The position numbers and the translations under genes are program-made. This document shows positions 29,765 to 40,546 of a DNA stretch of 64,000 nucleotides, piece by piece (the first letter of the stretch is position 1; each line of letters begins with the position of its first letter). The notes beneath the pieces are model-generated. The model worked only from the letters and a program-made list of their open reading frames with translations. It was not told the DNA's origin and ran no database searches. Source of the DNA: Roseobacter sp. (GTDB lineage: Bacteria > Pseudomonadota > Alphaproteobacteria > Rhodobacterales > Rhodobacteraceae); NCBI GenBank assembly GCA_024636495.1, contig JAGXGZ010000061.1, positions 31,434 through 95,433 on the forward strand. Direction: 5' to 3'.

Positions 29765-32128
29765 ATGGTTGACTATTCTCAAATCCATTCAGAGTTGATC
29801 CCGTCCGAGACTGAGGCTGACACCCGCGCGCGGCGGATTGATCCGGCGTTGCGGGATGCAGGCTGGGATGTTGTGAAAGCAACGCGGATCGACCGCGAAG
29901 AGATCGCCAAGGGCCGCATCACCGCCACCGGGCAGCGCGAAAACCCGATGAACTGCGACTATGTCCTGACCTACCGCGACCAAAAGCTGGCCACGCTGGA
30001 AGCCAAGCGGGCAGGGATCAAAGCCGCCGAAGGTGTCGCCCAAGCCAAAGAATACGCCCGCCGCCTGAACGCCCGCTTTGCCTATGCCAGCAACGGCCTG
30101 ACATGGTACGAGATCGACACGGTTACAGGCGCAGAGCGTGACATCGCAGGCCCGCCCACACCCGACGATCTGTGGTCCCGCACCTACGAGGCTGAAAACG
30201 AGTGGCGCAACCGCTTTGGCGCGATCCCCTTCGAGAAAGGCGGTGGCAAGTGGCAGCCGCGCTACTACCAGCACAACGCGATCAACGCAGCACTTGAAGC
30301 CATCGCCAAGGGCGAACAACGCATCCTGCTGACCCTCGCCACCGGCACTGGCAAAACCGGGATCGCGTTTCAGCTATGTTGGAAGCTGTTCCACGCTAAA
30401 TGGAACTTAAGCGGCAAGCCCACCCGACGCCCGCGTATCCTGTTCCTTGCTGATCGCAACATTCTGGCCAGCCAAGCCTATAATTCGTTCGGGGCCTTTG
30501 AGGATGGCGCGCGGGTCCGCGTGAACCCCAAAGAGATTACCAAGCGCGGGGGAATGCCGCAAAACGCCTCAATCTTTTTCACGATCTTCCAGACCCTGAC
30601 GACCGAACAAGGCGGCAAGCTGGGGTATGAGCATTATGATCGCGATTTCTTTGATTTCATCATAATCGACGAATGCCATCGGGGCGGAGCGAACGCCGAA
30701 AGCTCATGGCGTGACATTCTGGAATATTTCGAACCCGCCGTGCAGCTTGGTTTGACGGCAACGCCCAAGCGCGATGACAACACTGACACTTATGAGTATT
30801 TTGGCAAACCCGTTTACACCTATTCCCTGCGCGAAGGGATCGAAGACGGCTATCTGACCCCGTTCCGTGTCCGTCAGTTCGCGTCATCTTTGGATGTCTA
30901 CGAGTTCGACGGCAAAGACGAGGTTTTGACGGGAGAGATCGAAGATGGTGACGCCTTTACAGAATCGGACTTCAATCGAAAGATAGAGATCAAAGAGTGG
31001 GAGTTGCACCGTGTCCGGACGTTCCTGAGCGAAATAAACCTCAAAGAAAAAACCATTGTGTTTTGTGCGTCGCAGGCCCATGCCGCGTTTATCCGGGATC
31101 TTATCAATCAAGAAGTTCCGTCGACCGAGCCAAACTATTGCGTCCGAGTCACCGCTGAAGACGGTGCAGGGGGCGAAACGTTCCTCGAGCTGTTCCAGCA
31201 AAACAGCCGCACGATCCCAACGATCCTGACAACATCACAAAAGCTTTCGACGGGGGTAGATGCGAAGAACGTCCGCAACATTGTGCTGATGCGTCCTGTC
31301 AATTCGATGATCGAGTTCAAGCAGATCATCGGGCGGGGCACACGGACCTTTGAGGGCAAAAACTATTTCACGGTCTATGACTTCGTAAAAGCGCACGAAA
31401 AGTTCGACGATCCGCAATGGGATGGTGATCCTGCTGATATCATCATTGATCCACCGGGCGAGCCTAAAGGGCCAAGAGGGCCGAAACCCGTGGAAGGGGA
31501 GGGTGATCCGCCGGGTGGTGGAGGATCTGATGATCCAACCGTGCCAGCGCCTCCAATGATCGAGGTCAAGCTAGCTGATGGTCATATCGTTAATATCGCT
31601 GCGACCACTTTCTGGGGGCCTGATGGAAAGCCAATCAGTTCCAGGCAATTTATCGAACGGCTGTTTGGCGATTTGCCATCGTTATTCACGGATGAAGAAG
31701 ATCTACTTGCGCAATGGAGTGATCCTGACACTCGCAAGGCGCTCTTGGAGCGCTTGGCGGAACGCAGCTATGATGCTTCAATCCTGAATGAGGTACTAAA
31801 GGCGATGAATGCAGAGGCGTCAGACATCTTCGACGTTTTGGCTTGTATTGCATATGACAGAAACATGAAAACTCGCCAATATCGTGCAGATGTTGGCCGT
31901 CGTCGCATCGAAGATCAATTCGATCCGAAGATGATCGCGTTTCTTGATTATGTCTTGGAAAGCTACGTCCAACATGGCGCAGAGAACTTGGATCGTTCAA
32001 AGTTGTCGGATTACGTTAAACTGAAGTATGGGACCGCCGCCGAATGCGCCGCTGACTTAGGTGGAATGCAAGGTGTCGTGAACGGATTCATAGGCTTTCA
32101 GAGGCATCTATATGCCCCTTCAAATTAG
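29765..32128 (+). CDS. hsdR: HsdR, type I restriction endonuclease/translocase subunit
   Basis: A 787-residue EcoEI-type R subunit. The N-terminal nuclease domain has the PD-(D/E)xK elements (CDYVLTYRD and LEAKRAG). The superfamily 2 motor has Walker A LATGTGKTG (about 194-202), the DEAD-type box IDECHRGG (about 301) and LTATPKRD. Motif VI is IIGRGTR. A Pro/Gly-rich linker around 575-600 precedes the C-terminal HsdM-binding domain. The frame is intact. Because hsdS is broken, the nuclease may lack targeting. Confidence 0.93.
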   Translation: MVDYSQIHSELIPSETEADTRARRIDPALRDAGWDVVKATRIDREEIAKGRITATGQRENPMNCDYVLTYRDQKLATLEAKRAGIKAAEGVAQAKEYARRLNARFAYASNGLTWYEIDTVTGAERDIAGPPTPDDLWSRTYEAENEWRNRFGAIPFEKGGGKWQPRYYQHNAINAALEAIAKGEQRILLTLATGTGKTGIAFQLCWKLFHAKWNLSGKPTRRPRILFLADRNILASQAYNSFGAFEDGARVRVNPKEITKRGGMPQNASIFFTIFQTLTTEQGGKLGYEHYDRDFFDFIIIDECHRGGANAESSWRDILEYFEPAVQLGLTATPKRDDNTDTYEYFGKPVYTYSLREGIEDGYLTPFRVRQFASSLDVYEFDGKDEVLTGEIEDGDAFTESDFNRKIEIKEWELHRVRTFLSEINLKEKTIVFCASQAHAAFIRDLINQEVPSTEPNYCVRVTAEDGAGGETFLELFQQNSRTIPTILTTSQKLSTGVDAKNVRNIVLMRPVNSMIEFKQIIGRGTRTFEGKNYFTVYDFVKAHEKFDDPQWDGDPADIIIDPPGEPKGPRGPKPVEGEGDPPGGGGSDDPTVPAPPMIEVKLADGHIVNIAATTFWGPDGKPISSRQFIERLFGDLPSLFTDEEDLLAQWSDPDTRKALLERLAERSYDASILNEVLKAMNAEASDIFDVLACIAYDRNMKTRQYRADVGRRRIEDQFDPKMIAFLDYVLESYVQHGAENLDRSKLSDYVKLKYGTAAECAADLGGMQGVVNGFIGFQRHLYAPSN

Positions 32129-32211
32129 GGTTTGGGGGTATCGTTGGGGGTACTTTAGATAACCGAATTTAAATAATATATATATATCAGTATCTTGATG
32201 GTTGAGTGTGG

Positions 32212-32235
32212 GTTCGTGTGGGCACCACTAAATTT
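32212..32235. repeat. attR candidate (degenerate copy of the tRNA-Thr 3' end)
   Basis: GGTTCGTGTGGGCACCA then CTAAATTTC matches the tRNA-Thr end at 25265-25289 except for one substitution, a two-base shortening of the G-run and an extra C. Together the copies delimit an island of about 7 kb. An AT dinucleotide run lies just upstream (about 32172-32188). Confidence 0.6.
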
Positions 32236-32246
32236 CCAGCAAGGTA

Positions 32247-32495
32247 TTGATGTATAAGGGGTTTTTGGCCTGCTGCATCCTGTTCAGCCACACAAAGTGG
32301 GCTGAAGTGATGCGGAACGTAACGGTCAAATACATCGGAAAGAACAAACCAACAGGTAGCTTTGCGTATCGACGCTGGGTGCAAAAGGTTCTTGAGAGCT
32401 TGGTTTGCCAAAACGAATTTCTAAAAGTTCTGGGAAAGGCCCAAAGCGAAGCGGTCATGCACTATGGCCGGGAACATGAACCAATTGAGCCTTGA
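32247..32495 (+). pseudogene. N-terminal fragment of a tyrosine recombinase, outside the island's right end
   Basis: About 82 residues. From an internal Met, the sequence NVTVKYIGKNKPTGSFAYRR and ESLVCQNEFLKVLGKAQSEA reads like the DNA-binding arm of a DUF6538-type integrase and then stops. It sits 12 bases downstream of the attR candidate, the position an integrase would have beside an attachment site, so it may be the stump of another, mostly deleted element. It could also be a spurious frame. Confidence 0.5.
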
Positions 32496-32529
32496 AGACC
32501 GCAAGCCTTTGCGGTGATCAGTTTGCTTT

Positions 32530-32542
32530 ATATTTAAAATAT
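32530..32542. promoter_or_regulatory. AT-rich palindrome upstream of the aminobenzoyl-CoA operon
   Basis: ATATTT-A-AAATAT is a perfect inverted repeat about 70 bases before the monooxygenase start, in an otherwise AT-rich leader. It could be an operator for the MarR protein encoded in the cluster. Being short and AT-rich, it may also be chance. Confidence 0.25.
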
Positions 32543-32609
32543 CTTTGCTTGAAATAATAAACGACTCGCCCTAACGTCCAAGTATATTGGTTTCAACGAG
32601 GAGACTGCG

Positions 32610-34904
32610 ATGCGTGCGATATGTCTGGGTGGCGGACCTGCGGGCCTGTATTTTGCGATCTCTCTCAAGCTGCGCCAACCGGATGCGGATGTGACAGTGC
32701 TAGAGCGAAACAAACCCGATGATACTTTTGGCTGGGGGGTGGTTCTGTCGGATGAAACCCTTGATAACCTTGCGGAAAATGACGCCATCAGCGCGGCTGA
32801 AATTCGCAAGAACTTTGCCTATTGGGATGACATCGCGCTGCACCACAAGGGGCAGGTGATTACGTCCTCGGGGCACGGGTTCTGCGGCATCGGGCGCAAA
32901 AAACTGCTGCTGATCCTGCAAGACCGCGCCCGCGCGTTAGGGGTGAACCTAAAGTTTGAGACGGACGTGAAATCCGCCTCTGCCTACATGGATGACTTTG
33001 ATCTTGTGGTCGCCTGCGACGGGTTGAATTCCAAAACCCGGATGGAGTTTGAAGACACGTTCAAGCCCGACATCGACGTGCGCCGCTGCCCCTTTGTCTG
33101 GATGGGTACGCATCAAAAGTTCGACGACGCTTTCACATTTATTTTCGAGAAAACCGACAAGGGCTGGGTCTGGGTGCATGCCTATCAGTTCGATCCCGAC
33201 ACGGCGACCTTCATCGTGGAATGTTCGCAAAAGACTTTCGATGCTTACGGTTTCGGCGAGATGAGCCAGCAAGAATCGATCGCCGTGTGCGAAGAGATAT
33301 TCAAGGACCACTTGGGCGGTCACAAGCTGATGACCAACGCGGGCCACATCCGCGGATCTGCCTGGATCAAATTCCCCCGCGTGCTGTGCGAACACTGGAG
33401 CCACGAGAATGTCGTTCTGCTCGGCGATGCCTCGGCCACAGCGCATTTTTCCATCGGGTCTGGCACCAAGCTTGCGCTTGAATCCGCGATCTCGCTGGCA
33501 AAGCATGTGACAGATGATGCCGATCTGACATCCGCGTTCGAGAAATACGAGGCTGCCCGCCGTCTTGAAGTTCTGCGCCTGCAATCGGCGGCGCGCAATT
33601 CGGTCGAGTGGTTCGAAGATGTGGAGCGCTATCTTGAGCTAGATCCCGTGCAGTTGAATTATTCAATGCTGACGCGCAGCCAGCGGATCAGTCACGAAAA
33701 CCTGCGCGCCCGAGACCCGAAATGGCTGGGCGGGGCCGAGGCGTGGTTTATGGCGCAAGCTGGTGCGGGCACCAATCTGCCTGCCCGCGCGCCGATGTTC
33801 GCGCCGTTTCAACTGCGCGATATGACGTTGGAAAACCGCATCGTCGTCTCGCCCATGGCGCAGTACAAGGCGGTCGATGGGGCCCCGACGGATTGGCATC
33901 TGATCCACTACGGTGAACGCGCCAAGGGCGGGGCAGGGCTGGTCTATACCGAAATGACCTGCGTATCGGCGCAGGGGCGTATCACGCCGGGCTGTCCGGG
34001 GCTCTATGCGCCAACTCACGAAGCGGCATGGAAACGGCTGACCGATTTCGTCCATGCAGAAACCCAAGCGAAAATTTGCTGCCAGATTGGCCATGCCGGG
34101 CGCAAGGGATCAACGCAGGTCGGCTGGGAGAAGATGGACGCGCCTTTGTCAGAGGGCAATTGGCCGCTGCTGTCTGCGTCGGCAATCCCTTGGTCTGATG
34201 ATAACGCGGCACCCAAGGCGATGACCCGCGATGATATGGACGCGGTGACGGGGGAGTTTGTTGCTGCGGCTGAAATGGCTGACCGCGCGGGGTTCGACAT
34301 GATCGAACTGCACGCCGCGCATGGCTATCTGATATCGTCGTTCATCTCGCCGCTGTCGAACACGCGCGAGGACGCCTATGGAGGCAGTTTGGAAAACCGG
34401 ATGCGCTATCCTTTGCAGGTTTTCGCAGCCATGCGCGCCGTCTGGCCTGCGGCCAAGCCTATGGCCGTGCGTATTTCCGCCACCGACTGGGCAGGTGACG
34501 ATGGCGTGACGCCCGAGGAAGCCGTTGAAATTGCTGCGATGTTTGACAAGGCAGGCGCGGATATCATTGACGTGTCGGCAGGCCAAACCTCGACCCAGGC
34601 CAAGCCAGTTTATGGCCGGATGTTCCAGACGCCGTTTTCGGACCGTATCCGCAACGACGGCGGGATCAAGACGATGGCCGTGGGCAATATCTTTGAGGCG
34701 GACCATGTCAATTCAATCCTGATGGCGGGGCGTGCTGACCTTGTGTGCCTTGCCCGCGCCCATTTGGCCGACCCCTATTGGACACTTCATCAAGGCGCTT
34801 TGATTGGGGATCGGCAGGCCATATGGCCAAAACCCTATGAGGCAGGACGCGATCAGGCGTGGCGCAATGCCGACCGCGCAGCGGAAATGGAAGGGCGTGT
34901 CTGA
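32610..34904 (+). CDS. abmA: Anthraniloyl-CoA monooxygenase/reductase (flavin monooxygenase-OYE fusion)
   Basis: A 764-residue fusion. Residues 1-385 are an FAD-dependent hydroxylase (dinucleotide motif GGGPAG at 7-12, NADH/FAD region [12 protein letters not shown], and [18 protein letters not shown]). From about 393 an Old Yellow Enzyme-type FMN reductase follows ([52 protein letters not shown]). This architecture is known for 2-aminobenzoyl-CoA monooxygenase/reductase and is also annotated as salicylyl-CoA 5-hydroxylase. The CoA ligase, kynureninase and tryptophan dioxygenase in the cluster favour anthraniloyl-CoA, giving 2-amino-5-oxocyclohex-1-ene-carboxyl-CoA. Its stop overlaps the SDR start by one base (TGATG). 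Confidence 0.85.
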   Translation: MRAICLGGGPAGLYFAISLKLRQPDADVTVLERNKPDDTFGWGVVLSDETLDNLAENDAISAAEIRKNFAYWDDIALHHKGQVITSSGHGFCGIGRKKLLLILQDRARALGVNLKFETDVKSASAYMDDFDLVVACDGLNSKTRMEFEDTFKPDIDVRRCPFVWMGTHQKFDDAFTFIFEKTDKGWVWVHAYQFDPDTATFIVECSQKTFDAYGFGEMSQQESIAVCEEIFKDHLGGHKLMTNAGHIRGSAWIKFPRVLCEHWSHENVVLLGDASATAHFSIGSGTKLALESAISLAKHVTDDADLTSAFEKYEAARRLEVLRLQSAARNSVEWFEDVERYLELDPVQLNYSMLTRSQRISHENLRARDPKWLGGAEAWFMAQAGAGTNLPARAPMFAPFQLRDMTLENRIVVSPMAQYKAVDGAPTDWHLIHYGERAKGGAGLVYTEMTCVSAQGRITPGCPGLYAPTHEAAWKRLTDFVHAETQAKICCQIGHAGRKGSTQVGWEKMDAPLSEGNWPLLSASAIPWSDDNAAPKAMTRDDMDAVTGEFVAAAEMADRAGFDMIELHAAHGYLISSFISPLSNTREDAYGGSLENRMRYPLQVFAAMRAVWPAAKPMAVRISATDWAGDDGVTPEEAVEIAAMFDKAGADIIDVSAGQTSTQAKPVYGRMFQTPFSDRIRNDGGIKTMAVGNIFEADHVNSILMAGRADLVCLARAHLADPYWTLHQGALIGDRQAIWPKPYEAGRDQAWRNADRAAEMEGRV

Positions 34905-35623
34905 TGGTTAAGGTACTTGTCACAGGCGGCGGATCGGGTATCGGGCGCGCCATCGCCCGGCATTTCGCAGGCGAGGGGGCCGAGGTTACCATCGCGGGCC
35001 GCCGCATGGACGCGCTGCAAGAGACAGACGGCGGACGTGGCATGACCTGCCGGACATTGGATGTCACGAACGAAGCCTCGGTTCAGGCGTTGTTTGACGC
35101 GCCCTTTGACGTCGTCATTGCCAATGCAGGGGCGGGAAACCCGTCCAAACTGCGCGACATGACGCTGGCAGACTGGCAATCGACGATTGATGTGAACCTG
35201 ACAGGCACGTTTCTGACGTTTCGCGCTGCCCTTGGCCAGATGCAGTCCGGGGGGCGGCTGATTGCCATCGCCTCCACTGCGAGCTTGCAGGGCGGGCCGA
35301 ATATTTCGGCCTATGTGGCGGCGAAACATGGCGTGTTGGGGCTGGTGCGGGCCTTGGCCAAAGAGGTCGCGCGCGACGGCATCACCTGCAACGCGGTTTG
35401 CCCCGGCTTTGTGGACACCGACATGGGCCAAGCGGCAGTGACGAATGTGATGACCCGCTTTGATATCCCGCGCGAAAAGGCCGAAAAGATGGTCGTGGGC
35501 GGCAACCCCATGCGCCGCATGATCACGGTGGACGAGGTCGTGGCGGCAGTGGCTTTCCTTGCCTCGTCAGGTGCGTCGATGGTCAATGGCCACGCGCTGT
35601 CGGTCTCGGGCGGCGAGATATGA
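34904..35623 (+). CDS. Short-chain dehydrogenase/reductase of the anthranilate pathway
   Basis: A 239-residue SDR. The cofactor motif TGGGSGIG is at the N-terminus, VIANAG is the NAG motif, the catalytic Ser is in IAIASTAS and the Tyr/Lys pair in YVAAKHG. The start at 34904 overlaps the monooxygenase stop. By position it probably performs a 3-hydroxyacyl-CoA or ring ketone redox step after ring reduction, in the beta-oxidation-like part of the pathway. The exact substrate is inferred. Confidence 0.82.
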   Translation: MVKVLVTGGGSGIGRAIARHFAGEGAEVTIAGRRMDALQETDGGRGMTCRTLDVTNEASVQALFDAPFDVVIANAGAGNPSKLRDMTLADWQSTIDVNLTGTFLTFRAALGQMQSGGRLIAIASTASLQGGPNISAYVAAKHGVLGLVRALAKEVARDGITCNAVCPGFVDTDMGQAAVTNVMTRFDIPREKAEKMVVGGNPMRRMITVDEVVAAVAFLASSGASMVNGHALSVSGGEI

Positions 35624-36078
35624 CGGCTGCGTCAAAAGACCGGCTGCGCCTATGGCTGCGGTTGCTGCGCCTGACGCGGCATGTGGATGCGCATCTGCGC
35701 GACCGGCTGCGGGTGGATTTCAAAACGACCCTGCCGCGCTTTGACGTGATGGCTGCCCTGTCGCGCCATCCCGAAGGGTTGAAGATGAGCCAGCTGTCGG
35801 GTGTTTTGCGCGTCTCGAACGGCAATGTCACCGGCATCGCGGACCGTCTGGCCGACGAGGGGCTGGTTGAACGTGTGCCCGTCCCCGGCGACCGACGCGC
35901 CATGACGCTGCGGCTGACACCTGCGGGCGATATCGAATTTGCCGCGCAAGCCCGCGCCCATGAAGGCTGGATCAACGATATGCTGAGCGGGATCAGCGCC
36001 GATGATGCCCGCGCCATGGCCGAACGGCTGATAAAAGTGGCGCAAGCTGCTGAGAATAAGGAGAATATCAATGCGTAG
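35620..36078 (+). CDS. MarR-family transcriptional regulator
   Basis: A 152-residue winged helix-turn-helix protein of the MarR family. The recognition segment ([20 protein letters not shown]) is followed by the wing [13 protein letters not shown]. MarR proteins in aromatic-CoA operons usually repress until a CoA-thioester ligand binds, so it is the likely local regulator of this cluster. It is embedded in the operon, overlapping the SDR gene by 4 bases and the hydratase gene by 8. Confidence 0.87.
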   Translation: MTAASKDRLRLWLRLLRLTRHVDAHLRDRLRVDFKTTLPRFDVMAALSRHPEGLKMSQLSGVLRVSNGNVTGIADRLADEGLVERVPVPGDRRAMTLRLTPAGDIEFAAQARAHEGWINDMLSGISADDARAMAERLIKVAQAAENKENINA

Positions 36079-36871
36079 CGATGTGAAGCACTTTATCTGC
36101 GAGATCAACAAGGGCATTGCGACAGTGCGTCTGGACCGCCCGGACCGCAAGAATCCGCTGACTTTCGACAGCTACGCCGAACTGCGCGACTGGTTCCGGG
36201 ATCTGGTCTATGCCGATGATGTCGATGTGGTCATCTTCGCATCAAACGGCGGCAATTTCAGCTCGGGCGGGGATGTGCACGATATCATCGGGCCTTTGAC
36301 GCGGATGAACATGAAGGAATTGCTGCGTTTTACCCGGATGACGGGCGATTTGGTCAAGGCCATCGTGAACTGTGGCAAGCCAGTGATTGCAGCGGTTGAT
36401 GGCATCTGCGTCGGGGCGGGCGCGATCATTGCGATGGCATCGGATTTGCGGATCGCGACACCCGAAGCGAAGACCGCGTTCCTTTTCACCCGCGTCGGTC
36501 TTGCGGGCTGCGACATGGGTGCCTGCGCGATCCTGCCCCGCGTCATCGGGCAAACGCGGGCAGCAGAGTTGCTGTATACCGGACGGTCGATGAGTGCGGA
36601 TGAGGGCGAACGCTGGGGGTTCTTCAACCGCTTGGTCGCGGGTGACGCATTGGAGGAGGACGCCATGGCATTGGCACAGCAGATTCAGGCCGGACCAAAC
36701 TTTGCCCATATGATGACCAAGACGATGCTGGCGCAGGAATGGTCCATGTCGATTGAACAGGCCATCGAGGCAGAGGCGCAGGCGCAAGCAATCTGCATGC
36801 AGACCGGCGATTTTGAACGCGCCTACAATGCGTTTGTCGCCAAGCAGCGGCCCGTGTTCGAGGGGGATTGA
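36071..36871 (+). CDS. Enoyl-CoA hydratase/isomerase family protein
   Basis: A 266-residue crotonase-fold protein. The oxyanion-hole segments are [16 protein letters not shown] and [20 protein letters not shown], and the region [22 protein letters not shown] at 140-158 covers the second catalytic Glu position, which here is Asp/Cys, so the chemistry may differ from a standard hydratase. It starts at ATG 36071 after GGAG and overlaps marR by 8 bases. Role: hydration, isomerisation or ring opening of the reduced ring-CoA intermediate (inferred). Confidence 0.82.
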   Translation: MRSDVKHFICEINKGIATVRLDRPDRKNPLTFDSYAELRDWFRDLVYADDVDVVIFASNGGNFSSGGDVHDIIGPLTRMNMKELLRFTRMTGDLVKAIVNCGKPVIAAVDGICVGAGAIIAMASDLRIATPEAKTAFLFTRVGLAGCDMGACAILPRVIGQTRAAELLYTGRSMSADEGERWGFFNRLVAGDALEEDAMALAQQIQAGPNFAHMMTKTMLAQEWSMSIEQAIEAEAQAQAICMQTGDFERAYNAFVAKQRPVFEGD

Positions 36872-36944
36872 GCGGTGGTGCTTTTTGCGCGTTCGGGAGC
36901 CTCTGGCAGGAGTTTATTTGGCAAAATGAAGAGAGGGTGTTCGC

Positions 36945-38093
36945 ATGTCTGATCGGAGTTTTCTGGATTGGCCGTTTTTTGAGGATCGCCATCGGGCGTT
37001 GGCCGATGATCTGGATGCCTGGGCTGGTGCGCATCTGGCTGGCGTTGATCACAGCGATACGGATGCGGCCTGTCGGTCGCTGGTGTCGTTGCTGGGGCAG
37101 GGCGGTTGGCTGAAACATTCGGGTGCCATGGCAGGCGAGGCGCTGGATGTCCGCAGCTTGTGCCTGATCCGCGAGACTTTGGCACGCCATGACGGGCTTG
37201 CGGATTTTTCTTTTGCCATGCAGGGGCTTGGTACAGGGGCCATCAGCCTGTTTGGCACAGCCGAACAGCAGGCCGATTGGCTGCCCCAAACGCGCGAGGG
37301 TCGCGCGATTTCGGCTTTTGCACTGACCGAGCCGCAGTCGGGGTCGGATGTGGCCAATTCCACCATGACCGCTGTCAGAGACGGTGATGATTATGTGCTG
37401 AACGGCGAGAAGACGTGGATCTCCAACGGGGGCATCGCGGATGTCTATACGCTGTTCGCACGGACGGGAGAGGCACCGGGCGCGCGCGGGTTGTCGGCGT
37501 TTGTCCTGCCTGCCGGCCTGAAAGGGTTCGAGGTGGCCGAACGGTTGCAGGTAATCGCGCCTCATCCGCTGGCGACCTTGCGGTTCACCGACTGCCGGGT
37601 TCCTGCCTCTGCGATGATAGGGAATCCCGGTCAGGGTTTTGCCATTGCGATGTCTGTGCTGGATGTCTTTCGGTCGACCGTGGCGGCAGCGGCCCTTGGT
37701 TTTGCACGGCGGGCGCTGGACGAGGCGTTACAGCGCGTCACGCAGCGGCAGGTCCAGGGCAAGCCACTGGCGGATTTACAGATGGTGCAGGGACATATCG
37801 CGGACATGGCAGTGGATGTTGATGCGTCTGCGTTGCTGATCTACCGGGCCGCGTGGCTCAAGGATCAGGGTGCGCCGCGTGTCACCCGCGAGGCCGCGAT
37901 GGCCAAGCTTTTTGCCACGGACCGTGCGCAGATCGTCATTGACAAGGCCGTGCAGCTTTTCGGCGGGGACGGGGTGCGGCACGGGATGATCGTGGAAAGC
38001 CTCTATCGCGAGATCCGTGCGCTGCGCATCTACGAAGGGGCTTCAGATGTTCAGCGCGTCGTGATTGCGCGCCAGACCTTGGGCGCGATTTAA
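36945..38093 (+). CDS. Acyl-CoA dehydrogenase
   Basis: A 382-residue flavoprotein of the acyl-CoA dehydrogenase family. The FAD motif [12 protein letters not shown] and the substrate loop [10 protein letters not shown] are present, as is the C-terminal [21 protein letters not shown] with [15 protein letters not shown] ring-CoA or chain-CoA intermediate of anthranilate breakdown is the likely substrate. It follows the hydratase by about 70 bases and precedes the ligase by 12. Confidence 0.88.
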   Translation: MSDRSFLDWPFFEDRHRALADDLDAWAGAHLAGVDHSDTDAACRSLVSLLGQGGWLKHSGAMAGEALDVRSLCLIRETLARHDGLADFSFAMQGLGTGAISLFGTAEQQADWLPQTREGRAISAFALTEPQSGSDVANSTMTAVRDGDDYVLNGEKTWISNGGIADVYTLFARTGEAPGARGLSAFVLPAGLKGFEVAERLQVIAPHPLATLRFTDCRVPASAMIGNPGQGFAIAMSVLDVFRSTVAAAALGFARRALDEALQRVTQRQVQGKPLADLQMVQGHIADMAVDVDASALLIYRAAWLKDQGAPRVTREAAMAKLFATDRAQIVIDKAVQLFGGDGVRHGMIVESLYREIRALRIYEGASDVQRVVIARQTLGAI

Positions 38094-38105
38094 GGAGAGG
38101 TGGAC

Positions 38106-39722
38106 ATGCAGCCTTCAGGACATATCGACAGCTTTTCGCGGGATAATCTGCCGCCTTTGGACAATTGGCCCGCCTTGCTTTTGGATGGGTTCGACTACTT
38201 AGATCGCTTGAACGTTGGCGTGGAACTAACTGATAAAATGGTCGAAAAAGGATTCGGAGATCACACCGCCTTGATCGGCAACGGCCGGAGGCGGACCTAC
38301 AAGGAACTGGCCGACTGGACCAACAAGCTGGCTGCCGCGATGGTTGAAAACCTTGGGATCAAGCCGGGCAACCGGGTGCTGATCCGGTCGGCGAACAATC
38401 CGGCAATGGTGGCCTGTTGGCTTGCCGCGACCAAGGCGGGCGCGGTTGTGGTCAACACGATGCCGATGTTGCGCGCGTCAGAGTTAACGGCGATTGTCGA
38501 CAAGGCCCAGATCAGCCATGCGCTGTGCGATACAAGGTTAATGGACGAGATGACCGCTTGCGCCAAGGGATCGGCGTATCTGAATTCTGTCGTAGGCTTT
38601 GATGGCACCAGCAACCATGACGCCGAGCTTGATCGTTTGGCGTTAGAGAAACCTGTTCAATTTCAATCGGTTGATACGGCCGTCGATGATGTGGCACTGC
38701 TTGGGTTTACCTCTGGCACTACAGGAAGCCCCAAAGCGACAATGCATTTTCACCGTGATCTTTTGATCATTGCCGACGGGTATGCACGTGAGATTTTGCA
38801 AGTGACGCCAAAGGATATCTTTGTCGGCTCACCCCCTTTGGCGTTTACCTTCGGGCTGGGCGGTTTGGCAATTTTTCCGCTGCGGTTTGGGGCTGCTGCA
38901 ACCTTGCTCGAGACCGCGTCACCCCCGAATATGATTGAAATTATTGAAAAATATAAAGCTACCGTGTGTTTCACAGCACCCACGGCGTACCGCGCCATGT
39001 TGGCAGCGATGGATCAAGGGGCGGACCTTTCTAGCCTGCGGGCCGCCGTGAGTGCAGGCGAGACCCTGCCGGCACCTGTTTACCATGATTGGCAGGCAAA
39101 GACCGGCAAGCCGATGCTGGACGGAATTGGCGCAACTGAAATGCTGCATATCTTCATTTCAAATCGGTTTGATGATCACAAAGCCGCCTGTACGGGCAAG
39201 CCGGTTGCGGGCTATGAGGCTAAAATCGTTGATGAAAAGGGCGATGACTTGCCGTATGGAGAGATAGGCCGCCTTGCTGTGCGTGGCCCAACGGGTTGCC
39301 GATATCTGGCAGATGACCGGCAAGGGGTCTATGTCCAGAACGGTTGGAACATCACGGGTGATAGCTTTTCCATGGACGCCGATGGCTACCTGCATTTCGC
39401 CGCGCGCAACGATGATATGATTATCTCGGCAGGGTACAATATCGCGGGACCCGAGGTTGAGGCAGCTTTGCTGTCCCATCCGCTTGTTGTGGAATGTGCC
39501 GTTGTTGCCAAGCCGGATGAACATCGGGGATCAATCGTGCAGGCCCATGTCGTTTTGACGGCAGACGCACCAAAAGATACAAGCACAATCAAGCTGTTGC
39601 AGGATCATGTTAAGGCAACGATCGCCCCGTTCAAATACCCCCGTGACATCCAGTTCACGGACGCCTTGCCCAAAACGGCAACCGGCAAAATCCAGCGTTT
39701 CGCGCTTCGGGAGAAGACATGA
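38106..39722 (+). CDS. abmG: Aminobenzoate/benzoate-type CoA ligase
   Basis: A 538-residue ANL-superfamily adenylating enzyme resembling benzoate-CoA and 2-aminobenzoate-CoA ligases. Motif A3 is [14 protein letters not shown]5 is [13 protein letters not shown]8 is [19 protein letters not shown] and the C-terminal Lys is in [11 protein letters not shown]. It activates anthranilate with ATP and CoA for the monooxygenase. The ATG at 38106 lies 5 bases after GGAGAGG; a GTG two codons earlier is also possible. It is coupled to kynA by an ATGA overlap, which links ring activation to tryptophan breakdown. Confidence 0.85.
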   Translation: MQPSGHIDSFSRDNLPPLDNWPALLLDGFDYLDRLNVGVELTDKMVEKGFGDHTALIGNGRRRTYKELADWTNKLAAAMVENLGIKPGNRVLIRSANNPAMVACWLAATKAGAVVVNTMPMLRASELTAIVDKAQISHALCDTRLMDEMTACAKGSAYLNSVVGFDGTSNHDAELDRLALEKPVQFQSVDTAVDDVALLGFTSGTTGSPKATMHFHRDLLIIADGYAREILQVTPKDIFVGSPPLAFTFGLGGLAIFPLRFGAAATLLETASPPNMIEIIEKYKATVCFTAPTAYRAMLAAMDQGADLSSLRAAVSAGETLPAPVYHDWQAKTGKPMLDGIGATEMLHIFISNRFDDHKAACTGKPVAGYEAKIVDEKGDDLPYGEIGRLAVRGPTGCRYLADDRQGVYVQNGWNITGDSFSMDADGYLHFAARNDDMIISAGYNIAGPEVEAALLSHPLVVECAVVAKPDEHRGSIVQAHVVLTADAPKDTSTIKLLQDHVKATIAPFKYPRDIQFTDALPKTATGKIQRFALREKT

Positions 39723-40546
39723 GCAATTTCGAGGAAGCCTCGGCAGGGGCCAAGATGGATTTTGCCAAGGACATGTCTTATGGCGATTATCTGGGATTGG
39801 ACGCGATACTGTCGTCGCAGCATCCCCTAAGCGACGCGCATGACGAAATGCTGTTTATCGTGCAACACCAAACTTCTGAGCTTTGGATGCGGTTGGCCAT
39901 TCACGAATTGCAGGCCGCGCGCAAGGTAATGGTTAACGGTGAACTAGCGCCGGCGTTCAAAATGCTGTCTCGCGTGGCCCGGATATTCGAACAGCTTAAC
40001 AATGCATGGGACGTTTTGCGCACCATGACGCCCAGCGAATACACGGCCTTTCGCCCGTCGCTTGGCAATTCCAGCGGGTTTCAATCGCATCAATACCGGT
40101 TGGTGGAATACTTGCTGGGCAACCGAAACAACGCCTTGATGCAAGTGCACAAACACAAAGCGGATGCCTTGGCGGCATTGCAGGACGAGATCGCGCAACC
40201 CAGTCTGTATCAGGTCGCGATTGATCATCTGTGCAAAGGTTTAGGGCAGGCATCGCTTGCTGGTTCACCGGGTCAGGAAAACTGGACCGCACGGCGCGAA
40301 ATCCAAGATCTTTGGCAGCAAGTTTATGAAAACCCGTCGAAATACTGGGCCCTTTACGAGCTTGCGGAAAAGCTCGTCGATCTTGAGGATTACTTTCGGC
40401 GCTGGCGCTTTAACCACGTGACCACGGTCGAGCGGATCATCGGATTTAAACGCGGCACGGGGGGTACCAATGGCGTTGCCTATCTGCGCAAGATGCTGGA
40501 AGTTGAACTTTTCCCCGAACTCTGGCACGTAAGAGGAGCCCTGTAA
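39719..40546 (+). CDS. kynA: Tryptophan 2,3-dioxygenase
   Basis: A 275-residue heme dioxygenase, full length for the bacterial enzyme. It has the diagnostic [19 protein letters not shown] near the N-terminus, [19 protein letters not shown] in the middle and the C-terminal [19 protein letters not shown]. It opens the indole ring of L-tryptophan to N-formylkynurenine in the cytoplasm. The start overlaps the ligase stop by 4 bases; kynU begins directly after its stop. Confidence 0.96.
   Translation: MSNFEEASAGAKMDFAKDMSYGDYLGLDAILSSQHPLSDAHDEMLFIVQHQTSELWMRLAIHELQAARKVMVNGELAPAFKMLSRVARIFEQLNNAWDVLRTMTPSEYTAFRPSLGNSSGFQSHQYRLVEYLLGNRNNALMQVHKHKADALAALQDEIAQPSLYQVAIDHLCKGLGQASLAGSPGQENWTARREIQDLWQQVYENPSKYWALYELAEKLVDLEDYFRRWRFNHVTTVERIIGFKRGTGGTNGVAYLRKMLEVELFPELWHVRGAL

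Noticed and set aside
32172..32188. AT dinucleotide run near the island end
   Set aside because: Too short to call an origin or a functional repeat; probably just AT-rich boundary DNA.
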